Positions 53,801 to 61,899 of a stretch of DNA of 64,000 nucleotides are shown in pieces. The stretch is taken from positions 1,984,001 through 2,048,000 of the forward strand of contig NZ_CP062948.1 of the NCBI RefSeq assembly GCF_014898175.1. Direction: 5' to 3'. This DNA is from Bifidobacterium lemurum (GTDB lineage: Bacteria > Actinomycetota > Actinomycetes > Actinomycetales > Bifidobacteriaceae). A program made the position numbers and the translations under genes. The notes under the pieces are model-generated. The model saw nothing but the letters and a program-made list of their open reading frames with translations. It had not been told where the DNA came from and searched no databases. Each line of letters starts with the position of its first letter. Positions within the stretch are counted from its first letter, which is position 1.

Positions 53801-54142
53801 ACGTCCGCCTTTCGTTGGCGTCCCTCGCATCGCGTGTGCCGCAGACGGCCTTGTCGAGCTGACCGACATCGTCTCTTCTGCAACCTGTGCGTCGGACGCG
53901 TTACCGATGATTCCGGCGAACTGACCGTCGCCTTCCCCGCTTTCGATTTGTGGGTGTTGTACGCGTGTGATTCGACCTATGCGTATCGTTGGCTGTGCCG
54001 ATTCCCATGTCGACATGGTTTCGGTATGACAAGTTATGCAATCGTTCGCACCGTTTATGCTTCAACGCCCGCGTGTTGGGCATGAGGCGAGTTAGAATTC
54101 CCCTACCGGTTCGATAACACCCACACCCCTGAAGAGAGGTCA

Positions 54143-54913
54143 ATGATGATTGAGACAGCACAGGCCTTTGGCGTTGATATTGGAGGATCCGGCATCAAGG
54201 CCGCGCCCGTCAACCTGGAGAAGGGCGAATTCGCCGAGCCGCGTCTGAAGATCCTCACCCCTGAGGTCTCCACTCCGCAGGCGGTGGCCGCCATCGTGCG
54301 CCAGCAGCTCGAGCATTTTGAGGTGCCCGAGTCCGCGCCCGTCGGCATCGCGTTCCCGGCCCCGATCAAGCCCGGTAAGAAGCTTGACTTCATGGCCAAC
54401 CTCGACCAGTCCTGGATCGGTGTGGATGTCACCGAGGTCTTCTCCGAGGCGTGCGGTCGTCCGGTCGTTGTGGTGAACGACGCCGACGCCGCCGGTCTGG
54501 CCGAACAGCAGTTCGGTGCCGCCCAGGGCCAGGACGGCCTGGTCGTGGCCACCACGCTCGGCACCGGCATCGGCACCGCCCTGATCTACAACGGCGTGCT
54601 GATTCCCAACAGCGAGCTCGGCCACATCATCCTCGACGAGAAGCATCTCGACGCCGAGAAGTACGCCGCCTCCTCGATTCGCGAACAGAAGGACCTCGGC
54701 TACAAGAAGTGGGCGAAGCGTCTGACCAAGTACTACGGTCTGATGGAAACCTACCTCAACCCCGACCTGTTCGTCGTCGGCGGTGGCGTGAGCCGTATGA
54801 GCGACCGCTTCCTGCCGTACATCGAGATCAAGACCCCGATTGTGCCGGCCAAGCTGCGCAACGAGGCCGGCATCGTGGGTGCCGCCTACTACGCCAGCAC
54901 CAAGCAGGCCTGA
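54143..54913 (+). CDS. ppgK: Polyphosphate glucokinase
   Basis: A 256-residue ROK-like kinase that phosphorylates glucose using polyphosphate (and often ATP). Phosphate-1 motif is GVDIGGSGIKAAPV, phosphate-2 TTLGTGIGTALI, the sugar-binding region NSELGHIILDEKH, and the adenosine region LFVVGGGVSRM. Catalytic Asp lies in VVNDADAAGLAE. Start ATGATG after AGAGAGG; either Met is possible. It would feed glucose into the bifid shunt as glucose-6-phosphate. A terminator hairpin follows. Confidence 0.95.
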   Translation: MMIETAQAFGVDIGGSGIKAAPVNLEKGEFAEPRLKILTPEVSTPQAVAAIVRQQLEHFEVPESAPVGIAFPAPIKPGKKLDFMANLDQSWIGVDVTEVFSEACGRPVVVVNDADAAGLAEQQFGAAQGQDGLVVATTLGTGIGTALIYNGVLIPNSELGHIILDEKHLDAEKYAASSIREQKDLGYKKWAKRLTKYYGLMETYLNPDLFVVGGGVSRMSDRFLPYIEIKTPIVPAKLRNEAGIVGAAYYASTKQA

Positions 54914-54956
54914 CACCACCATCAGGTGCGACGTACCTGATGACGTAATCTGAAAA

Positions 54957-54985
54957 CGAATGCCACCCAATCCGGGTGGCATTCG
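54957..54985 (+). terminator. Terminator after ppgK
   Basis: CGAATGCCACCC pairs perfectly with GGGTGGCATTCG across a 5-nt loop. A second hairpin, ATCAGGT / ACCTGAT, lies just upstream. Confidence 0.8.
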
Positions 54986-54994
54986 TCGTATCCG

Positions 54995-55100
54995 GGCCGT
55001 CCCATACGTTGACGGTGTTCGGCCGTCCCATACGTTAATGGTGCCCGGTCCGGTAATCCATATGGTGACGGTGCCCGGTCCGGTAATCCACAGATCGGAC
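54995..55100. repeat. Degenerate 26-30-bp tandem repeats
   Basis: GGCCGTCCCATACGTT starts units at 54995 and 55021; GGTCCGGTAATCCA starts units at 55047 and 55077. The units share the GACGGTG(C/T)-type tail. No coding role is evident. Confidence 0.7.
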
Positions 55101-55130
55101 GGTGGCCTCGCTGTCATCTCAGGTGGGGCA

Positions 55131-55242
55131 ACGTCGTAAATTTCGCACTTCGACGAACGGTGTGCGAAAACGACGACGTTTCATTCCCATAAAACGTCGT
55201 AAATTTCGCACTGCCTACGTCGAAGTGCGAAATCCACGACGT
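55131..55242. repeat. Two tandem hairpin units built on ACGTCGTAAATTTCGCACT
   Basis: The left arm occurs at 55131-55149 and 55194-55212; the right arm (GTGCGAAA...CGACGT) at 55162-55179 and 55224-55242. Thus a hairpin unit is duplicated with a 62-63-bp period. It lies in the 383-bp gap (54914-55296) before the aminotransferase gene and may act as a dispersed element. Confidence 0.8.
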
Positions 55243-55283
55243 CTCCTATAAGCGGACGGCAGGGGATTGACGGACATCTTCGC

Positions 55284-55289
55284 TACAGT
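55284..55289 (+). promoter_or_regulatory. -10 box of a probable leaderless aminotransferase transcript
   Basis: TACAGT ends 7 nt before the ATG at 55297. This is the same hexamer and the same spacing as in the rarA promoter. No clear -35 was found. Confidence 0.55.
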
Positions 55290-55296
55290 GGGGCGC

Positions 55297-56697
55297 ATGA
55301 CCGTGCGTTTCTCATCCCGCGTGGATATCCGCGAACCCAATCCAATCGCCGTGGCCGAAGCCCAGGCCAAAGCCGAGGGCGTGGCACTCGACCGTCTCAA
55401 CGACTCCAATCCCACACGGCACGGGTTGGCACCGGCTTTGGTCCCAGACATCTACACCGCCGATCCGCGCGGCCCACGCAAGGCGCGCGAATCCCTGGCC
55501 GCTTTCCTCACCGCTCGCACGGCGGGGTACCGGTACGTCTCCGTCGGGACTTCCCCGGACGGCGGTGTTGACGCACGAGGCAGTGCCGCTGTCGGGGCTG
55601 GGGGTGGCGTACGGGACAGTGCTATCGCCGGGACGGGTGGAGACGCACGGGGCGATACCACTGTCGGGACAGAGGGGGCCGCGCGGAATCGCGCCGCCGC
55701 GGGTGACGACGCGCGGAACCATACCGCAGGAGAGGCGAGATGCCTGGTCGATCCGGACGACCTGTACCTGCTCAGCTCCACCTCGCAGGCCTATTCGTGG
55801 CTGTTCAAACTGCTGTGCGATCCGGGGGATGCGGTGCTCGCGCCCAAGCCCGGCTATCCGCTGATCGAATCCATCGCCGCCCTCGAATGCGTGGACACCA
55901 TCGCCTATCGGCTGCGTTACGACGGATCGTGGTATATCGACACGGGCGAACTCGCCGCGCTGCTCGACTCCGAGGCCGGTGCCCGCGTACGTGCGCTGGT
56001 GCTCATCAACCCCAACAATCCCACCGGTTCCTACGTCAAGCCCTCCGAGCGCGAGACGCTGATCAATTTATGCGCCGCGCATGGCGTGGCGCTGATCGCC
56101 GACGAGGTGTTCTACGACTACACGCTCGAACCGTTCGACGGCAACTCGCGCATGGCGGGGGAACGCGGCGCTCTCACGTTCGCGTTGGACGGATTCTCGA
56201 AAATGCTGGCCGCGCCGCATGCCAAGGTCGGTTGGATCCAGGTTTCCGGACCCGATCATGACGTGGCGGAGGCGAAACGGCGGCTGGACGTCATCGCCGA
56301 CGACTACCTGCCCATGAGCGATCTGATCGCGCAAGCCATTCCCGACCTGCTGGACGCGGCCGAGGACCAGACCGCGCGGGTGCGCGAGCGGGTGCGCGGC
56401 AATCTCGCGCGGCTGCACGAGCTGCTGGACCAGGACGACTGCGGTGTGGCCAGCGTGCCGCACGCCGAAGGCGGCTGGAACGTGCTGGTGCGCGTGCCGT
56501 CGGTGATCGACGAGAACGAGCTGGTGCTGCGCCTGATCGAGGAACGTCGCCTCACCGGCCAGCCGGGCTATTTCTTCGATATGGAATCCAACGGCTATCT
56601 CGCCGTCTCGCTGCTGCCCGAACCGCAAGAATTCGAGCGGCTGATCCGTTCGATGCTCTCGGTTGTCGACGCGATGACGCAAGAAAAAATGGCCTAA
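55297..56697 (+). CDS. Class I/II PLP-dependent aminotransferase with low-complexity insertion
   Basis: A 466-residue enzyme. It has the conserved SSTSQAYSWLFKLLCDPGD loop, LINPNNPTGSYVK (Asn-Pro), IADEVFYDY (PLP-pyridine Asp) and the Schiff-base Lys in DGFSKMLAAPHAKVGW. Substrate specificity cannot be read. Residues about 85-150 are an unusual Gly/Ala/Asp/Arg-rich insertion (VDARGSAAVGAGGGVRDS...) encoded by short degenerate DNA repeats; it separates the first conserved block from the cofactor-binding domain. The start at 55297 is preferred because a -10 box lies 7 nt upstream; the in-frame codon at 55267 is rejected. Confidence 0.85.
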   Translation: MTVRFSSRVDIREPNPIAVAEAQAKAEGVALDRLNDSNPTRHGLAPALVPDIYTADPRGPRKARESLAAFLTARTAGYRYVSVGTSPDGGVDARGSAAVGAGGGVRDSAIAGTGGDARGDTTVGTEGAARNRAAAGDDARNHTAGEARCLVDPDDLYLLSSTSQAYSWLFKLLCDPGDAVLAPKPGYPLIESIAALECVDTIAYRLRYDGSWYIDTGELAALLDSEAGARVRALVLINPNNPTGSYVKPSERETLINLCAAHGVALIADEVFYDYTLEPFDGNSRMAGERGALTFALDGFSKMLAAPHAKVGWIQVSGPDHDVAEAKRRLDVIADDYLPMSDLIAQAIPDLLDAAEDQTARVRERVRGNLARLHELLDQDDCGVASVPHAEGGWNVLVRVPSVIDENELVLRLIEERRLTGQPGYFFDMESNGYLAVSLLPEPQEFERLIRSMLSVVDAMTQEKMA

Positions 56698-56699
56698 CG

Positions 56700-56804
56700 G
56701 AGTTTGGTGTGTTGGGCTTCGAACCCTCGCTCATGTAAAACGATTGATTCTCGAGTTTGGTGTGCGCAATCGGCCCTGTTGAGAAAATCCGACACACCAA
56801 ACTC
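56700..56804. repeat. GAGTTTGGTGTG repeat/hairpin between converging genes
   Basis: GAGTTTGGTGTG occurs at 56700-56711 and 56753-56764; its complement CACACCAAACTC is at 56793-56804. The second and third copies can form a stem with a 28-nt loop. It could act as a terminator for one or both converging genes. Confidence 0.75.
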
Positions 56805-56840
56805 GTTTCTCCTTGTCGAGGCAGGGAACGAGGGAGTGTT

Positions 56841-57653
56841 TTAGGCGCGCAACGCCGCCGCTTTGTCACGGATGAGCCGTTCGTAGAACTCGACGGCCTG
56901 CGCGGGCGCGCCGTCGAACGCGATGGACCCCTCGTCAAGCACCAGCGCGCGGTCGATCGCGTATTCGGGACGCGTGATCATCGCCGTGTCATGCGTGGCG
57001 AACACCACCTGCTTGTCGTAGCCGAACAGCGCCTCGGCCACATGTCGTGTGCCGATCTCGTCCAATCCCTTGCTTGGCTCATCGGCGACGATGGCGCTCG
57101 GGTCGAAGCTGAGCGCGGCCGTGATGGCCAGCAGATGCCGCTTTTCGGAATCCAATTCGTCGGCGCGGCGGCGGGCCACGTCGGCCAGTGAGAAATGCGC
57201 GAACAGGTTGCCGATCCGCGCCTGACGTTCCGATTGCGGCACCTTATGCTTCTTCAACGCCTCGTCCACGGCGTCGCCGATGGTGGCCGCCCGGTAGAAG
57301 GCGTTGGGGATCTCCTCGCGGCGCACGCGGCCGATCAGCTGGTCGATGCGTTTGCGGTCGCGTTTGGAGGCGGTATCCAGCGTCTCCTCGTCGGCCGAAG
57401 TCCCGTCCGCGTCATGGACGCCTTGGATCGTCACCGTGCCGCGGGTCGCGGCGAGGGAACCGTCCAGCAGGCCCAGCAGGGTGGATTTGCCCGAGCCGTT
57501 CAATCCGATGACGGCGACGCGACGCTCGGTGATGGTCAGCGATGTGGGCTCGAGTCCCACCTGTCCATCCTCATAGGTGTGGCCCGCGCCATCGAGCGCG
57601 AAACGCAAGGCGGTCGGTCGGGGCAGGTCGCGAGTGGTGAAGAACAATCCCAT
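56841..57653 (-). CDS. Orphan ECF/CbiO-type ABC ATPase with divergent signature motif
   Basis: A 270-residue ATPase. Walker A is VIGLNGSGKSTLLG; Walker B is AIVADEPSKGLDEIG; the switch His is in FATHDTAM. The signature normally reading LSGGQ is here ELDSEKRHLLAITAAL, retaining only spacing and the downstream helix. The C-terminus resembles CbiO/BioM (LVLDEGSIAFDGAPAQAV). No S or T component is nearby. It may serve as a second ATPase of an ECF complex or be a regulatory relative. The start has GGGAGGC immediately upstream. Confidence 0.85.
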   Translation of the reverse strand: MGLFFTTRDLPRPTALRFALDGAGHTYEDGQVGLEPTSLTITERRVAVIGLNGSGKSTLLGLLDGSLAATRGTVTIQGVHDADGTSADEETLDTASKRDRKRIDQLIGRVRREEIPNAFYRAATIGDAVDEALKKHKVPQSERQARIGNLFAHFSLADVARRRADELDSEKRHLLAITAALSFDPSAIVADEPSKGLDEIGTRHVAEALFGYDKQVVFATHDTAMITRPEYAIDRALVLDEGSIAFDGAPAQAVEFYERLIRDKAAALRA

Positions 57654-57682
57654 GCCTCCCCATTGTAGGGTGTGCGCGAACC

Positions 57683-59347
57683 TCAGGCGAAGTAGAAGCC
57701 GGAGAAGTCGTAGCTGTAGACGCGGTAGATGTACGTGGTGTTCAGCGCCATGCTGTACTGCGCCTTGAGCGTGCCGTCCTCGCCGTAGACGCCGAACAGG
57801 CCCTGCATGCCCGAATCGATGAGGATGTCGCCGTCGTCGAGCTCCTGCGCGGAGCTCACATACGCCGAATACGGCACGTCGAAGCTCGACACCTCGGTGT
57901 AGGTGCCGGCCGTCTCATCGACCAGATACTTGCGGTACTGCGAGTGCGCGCCCTCGGTGGAGGGGCTGGCGGTGGTGGCGAGGCCTTCGATCGCGCTCCA
58001 ATCGTAGTCCGGCCGGGTCGTCGCATAGCCGAAGGTGTTGTCGAACATGTACAGGTAGTATTGGCCGTCCTCCAGCGAATCGTCGGCCACGTAGGTGATG
58101 GAGTGCTGTCCGCCGGTGTCTGGGAAGTCGCCGTCCTTGGTGAGGAACGCCGCCTGGTATTCGGTGCCGTCCCACACGGAATCCTCGCCGATCATATACT
58201 CCAGCGTCGGTGTGCCTTCGATGTCGGCGACCTTGATGATCGTGGAGGTTTCGCGCGCCGACAGCAGCGCCGAGCCGTCGGGCAGCAGCTGGATGGTGTT
58301 GATGTGGATCCAGTCCCAGCGGTCCGTGGCGTCCGGGTCGGATTCGTCGGTGCCCGCGTGGTCGGTGGACTCCTTGTAGTCGGGGAACATGTCGCCCAGG
58401 TCGAGCAGCAGGTCCACCTCTCCCGAATCGGTGTCGAGACGCACGATTTGGTCCTGCACGGTGTGGTCCTCGCGCGTCAGATCGGTGGCGAGCAGCACGA
58501 TGTCGCCGTCGTCGTCCATCGCGTAGTCGTGGTGCAGGATGAACCGGTCGCCCAGATCGTAGATCTTCTCCAGCTTGCCGAGGTTGTTCATGCCGACCAT
58601 CAGATGCGTGGACGCGGAGAACCACATCAGCCCCTCGTCGTCGAAGAGGATGCGGTGCGAACGGTAGAAGGGGATGGGCACCTCGCCGCGCAGCACGCCG
58701 TCGGTGTCGTAGTAGAGCATGAAGTCCTGCTCGTCGCTGTCGTTGCCGAGGATCGCGTACAGTCCGTCGCCCAGATCGGTGCCGTCGTCGGCGGTGACGG
58801 TCCGCTCGAGACGCACCTCCTCGTTGCCCAATAGTTTCGCGCCCGTGCGCGTGACGGTGCTGGTGGTCGTCCCGCCGTCCTCGTCGGTGATGGTGAAGAC
58901 GATGGTGTTCGTCTCTTCGGGGATCAGGCCGATGACGGTGAACTCGTGCTCCGTCTGGTATTCCTCGTCCTGCGCGACCGTGCGTGTGAAATCCGGGTAT
59001 CCATCCGCCGAAATCGTGTAGCTGATGCTGGCCGGCATGTCGGTGGTGAAATACACGTACAGCGACGTGGTGTTCGTGCCGTAGGGGTTCTCCTCGATGA
59101 GCATGTCGTCGACGGTGTGCCCGCCCTCCGCCCGGGCTTCGGCGAGCCTCTCGTCCGCCTCCTGCTGATAGTCGTCGGTGTAGATTTGCTCCACATAGTC
59201 GTTCAGCAGGTCCACGCGGCGCTCCTGAAGCGCTTCGGACACGTCGGACTGGGTGAGCATGCACATGCCGACGGCGATAAGCGTGGTGACCACGGCGGTG
59301 GTCCATGTGAGGACGCGTTTACGACTGATGCCATGCGTGGAACTCAT
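57683..59347 (-). CDS. Arylsulfotransferase (ASST) family protein, membrane-anchored
   Basis: A 554-residue protein. An N-terminal helix (about 11-31, LTWTTAVVTTLIAVGMCML) anchors the chain outside the cell; a beta-sandwich domain (about 85-165) is followed by the six-bladed propeller of the ASST family. Family motifs are DWIHINTIQLLPDGSALLSA with the substrate-binding region SARETSTIIKV, GQHSITYV, and FDNTFGYATTRPDY. Enzymes of this family transfer sulfate between phenolic compounds, but this protein could have another role. I cannot confirm the catalytic histidine by alignment. A polytopic membrane protein gene lies upstream. Confidence 0.8.
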   Translation of the reverse strand: MSSTHGISRKRVLTWTTAVVTTLIAVGMCMLTQSDVSEALQERRVDLLNDYVEQIYTDDYQQEADERLAEARAEGGHTVDDMLIEENPYGTNTTSLYVYFTTDMPASISYTISADGYPDFTRTVAQDEEYQTEHEFTVIGLIPEETNTIVFTITDEDGGTTTSTVTRTGAKLLGNEEVRLERTVTADDGTDLGDGLYAILGNDSDEQDFMLYYDTDGVLRGEVPIPFYRSHRILFDDEGLMWFSASTHLMVGMNNLGKLEKIYDLGDRFILHHDYAMDDDGDIVLLATDLTREDHTVQDQIVRLDTDSGEVDLLLDLGDMFPDYKESTDHAGTDESDPDATDRWDWIHINTIQLLPDGSALLSARETSTIIKVADIEGTPTLEYMIGEDSVWDGTEYQAAFLTKDGDFPDTGGQHSITYVADDSLEDGQYYLYMFDNTFGYATTRPDYDWSAIEGLATTASPSTEGAHSQYRKYLVDETAGTYTEVSSFDVPYSAYVSSAQELDDGDILIDSGMQGLFGVYGEDGTLKAQYSMALNTTYIYRVYSYDFSGFYFA

Positions 59348-59536
59348 GGGATGATGCGCTTTCTTACCTAATAGTTGCCGGATGGGACGAATCGGAACAA
59401 CAGTATGGCCGATGCCTTGGGAAAACGCATCCGCATGCTCAAAAAACGCTGGGAATGGTGATGCGGACGGCGGTCCTCAGTCCATAAACAGGGGAAGACA
59501 GGCCCGGTGAGCGCCCATCGTCGTGGGCGAACCGTC

Positions 59537-61849
59537 TTAATCCATAAGCAGGGAGAACCAGGACTGGACCTCGTGGAACAGTCCCGCGTTGTTGTTGATC
59601 AACGCGTCGCTGCGGCCGACCACGAAACAGGAGACGACGACGACCAGCAGCATCCACATCAGCGCCAGCATCACCACCACGCGGGCCAGCCAGCGCGCGG
59701 GCGTCACCACACCGGTGGCGGAGGCCGCCACATTGGCCGCCCCCAATCCGGTTTTCGGCACCACCGACGGTTCGGTGAGCAGCACGTCGGCGACGCGCGA
59801 CTGGCGGCCGTTGACCGCACGCAGCACCACCGGCATGGCGGCCAACGCGACCAGCCAGGCGAAATCGGCCATATAACGCCATCCCAAACCGGCGACGGCG
59901 CTGTCGAATATGGCAAGCGCCATGGCCAACGCGAGACACGTGAGCAGGAACGGGCGGTATCCGCGCAATTCAAGACGGCGCATGAACGGCAGAAGCAACG
60001 CGGCGAGCAGCAGCGGACACAGACAGAACAATCCGCCCACCATCGGCTCGTAATAGCTCCACTCGGGCATGGGCGCGGGGGAGACGGCGAGGAAGGGGAA
60101 ACCATCGGTGAAACGCAACGGCAGGAACAGGTAGTAGCCCACCACCAGCGGCATATCCACCCACGGGGTGGCGTAGCGCGTCATATCGGCCACTGTGATC
60201 TGATAGGCGTTGCCGAAATCGAGCGGGGAGCCGAAACGGGCGATATTCCACGCCATCAGCGGGGCCACAACCACAACGGCGGGAATGATCATCGCCAACG
60301 GCGCGCGCAACGCCGCGCCCACGCTTGTGCGACGGGCGCGCAGATCGGCGGCCATGGCGCGTATCTGCGGCCAGAACAGCGGGAAGGCGAGCAGCGCGGT
60401 CAACGCGAACGTGGGGCGGCATCCGAAATTCGCCGCGATGCACAACGCGCCGGCCGCAAGCCTGGGCAGCGACAACGGTTTGGCGTCGCCCGCCCTCCAA
60501 CGGTCGGCGGGGCGCAGCGGGCGTTTGTCGGTATCCGCGCCCAGCCAGAACCACAATCCCAAACAGGTGAGGGTCAGCGAGGCGACGAACGGCACCTGGT
60601 AGAAATTCGTGCGGAACAGCAGATATCCGGTCTGCGCGCCGACCAGCACCATCGTCACCATCATGGAGGCCGCCGCCAGCGAGGTGCGCGGGGCGATGCG
60701 GCGGATCAGGCGGACCACCAGCAACGTGGCGCAGACGATGAACGTGAACGTCAACAATTGTTCGGCGGCGGCGGTCGGCAGCATACGGCCGGTGATCAGA
60801 CGGAACGGCACGAACAGCAGCGCCGCGGGCAGCACGCCGAAATACGAATACCAATGCCCCTCGTAGAACGCGTAATCCCAATAGATCGGACTGACGCCCT
60901 GCGCCAGCAGCTCCTCGCGCTGCGAGACGTCATACGGGTTGCCTGCCGAGGCGAGCGCGTCCGGCACCTCCAGATCCAGCCAGGTGCGGCCCGCGATCAG
61001 AGAATCGGCCACATGCGCGTACTGGTCGAAATCATACGTGTAATTGCCGGCCGTATGGAACGTCAGCGGCGAGGCGTAGGCGATCTGCGCGGCCACCGAA
61101 ACGGCGGTGAACACGGCCGGCACCGCCATCACCACGGCGAAACCCACCCGCTGCGACAGACGCGAGGGGTCGAGAGGAACGCGCCACAGGCGCGAACGCG
61201 GCCGCCAGACGGCGACCAAGGCCAACACGGCCAGCATCACCACCACACGGGCCATGTTGAACTCGAACGGCACGCGCACATTCGCCCGGGCCGCCTCGAA
61301 CGCGACCCGCGTGCCCTTCGCCTCCTGGATCCACACGCGCACATCGCCCGCGCCCGAGGCCTTGACGATCAGACTGCGCGGGGCGTCCGACGACACCGAC
61401 GCCGTACGTCCGGACTCGCCCGCCACATCGACCCGCACGCGCATGCTCGTGCGGGGGATGGCTGTCTCCTCGTCATCGCTTTCCGCCAGACGCTGCAGCG
61501 CCTGCTCCAAAACCTCGCCATCCACCGGATCGATGCGCAGATAATCGGAGGTGCCGTCCGCGGTCAGCCGCAGATACGCCTGCGTGGGATCGGTGACGGT
61601 CAGCAGCCCGTCCTCGTCGCGTGTGAGGCCCGGCCCCAGCGTGTTGTACGCCGCGTTCGTGTCGGTGCTCGCGCCCAGCGAACGCCAGAACGGCAGATTG
61701 AACACCGCGCATTCCACCAGCAGCACCGCGGCCAGCGCCAGCGCGGCGACGGCGATGCGGCGTTTGGCCGCGCGGCTCAGCCTGCGGCGGCGGGACACGC
61801 GCACGCGCTCAACCTCACCGGCGCGGGGATGACGATTCCATAACAGCAC
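59537..61849 (-). CDS. Polytopic membrane protein (GT-C-like)
   Basis: A 770-residue protein. A basic N-terminus and first helix (about 32-52) are followed by a non-membrane region (about 55-205) and then ten or more helices. The sequence NYTYDFDQYAHVADSL just after the second helix resembles the conserved loop of GT-C glycosyltransferases and related envelope proteins, with acidic residues. A polyprenyl-linked sugar transferase or flippase-like function is possible but not proved. A -10-like TAGAAT lies 16-21 nt upstream. Downstream (59348-59536) no gene is seen before the arylsulfotransferase gene. Confidence 0.7.
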   Translation of the reverse strand: MLLWNRHPRAGEVERVRVSRRRRLSRAAKRRIAVAALALAAVLLVECAVFNLPFWRSLGASTDTNAAYNTLGPGLTRDEDGLLTVTDPTQAYLRLTADGTSDYLRIDPVDGEVLEQALQRLAESDDEETAIPRTSMRVRVDVAGESGRTASVSSDAPRSLIVKASGAGDVRVWIQEAKGTRVAFEAARANVRVPFEFNMARVVVMLAVLALVAVWRPRSRLWRVPLDPSRLSQRVGFAVVMAVPAVFTAVSVAAQIAYASPLTFHTAGNYTYDFDQYAHVADSLIAGRTWLDLEVPDALASAGNPYDVSQREELLAQGVSPIYWDYAFYEGHWYSYFGVLPAALLFVPFRLITGRMLPTAAAEQLLTFTFIVCATLLVVRLIRRIAPRTSLAAASMMVTMVLVGAQTGYLLFRTNFYQVPFVASLTLTCLGLWFWLGADTDKRPLRPADRWRAGDAKPLSLPRLAAGALCIAANFGCRPTFALTALLAFPLFWPQIRAMAADLRARRTSVGAALRAPLAMIIPAVVVVAPLMAWNIARFGSPLDFGNAYQITVADMTRYATPWVDMPLVVGYYLFLPLRFTDGFPFLAVSPAPMPEWSYYEPMVGGLFCLCPLLLAALLLPFMRRLELRGYRPFLLTCLALAMALAIFDSAVAGLGWRYMADFAWLVALAAMPVVLRAVNGRQSRVADVLLTEPSVVPKTGLGAANVAASATGVVTPARWLARVVVMLALMWMLLVVVVSCFVVGRSDALINNNAGLFHEVQSWFSLLMD

Positions 61850-61899
61850 CCCATTATTCTAACGGCTTCATGTCGGGGAAACAGGAGAGAATGTGAACC

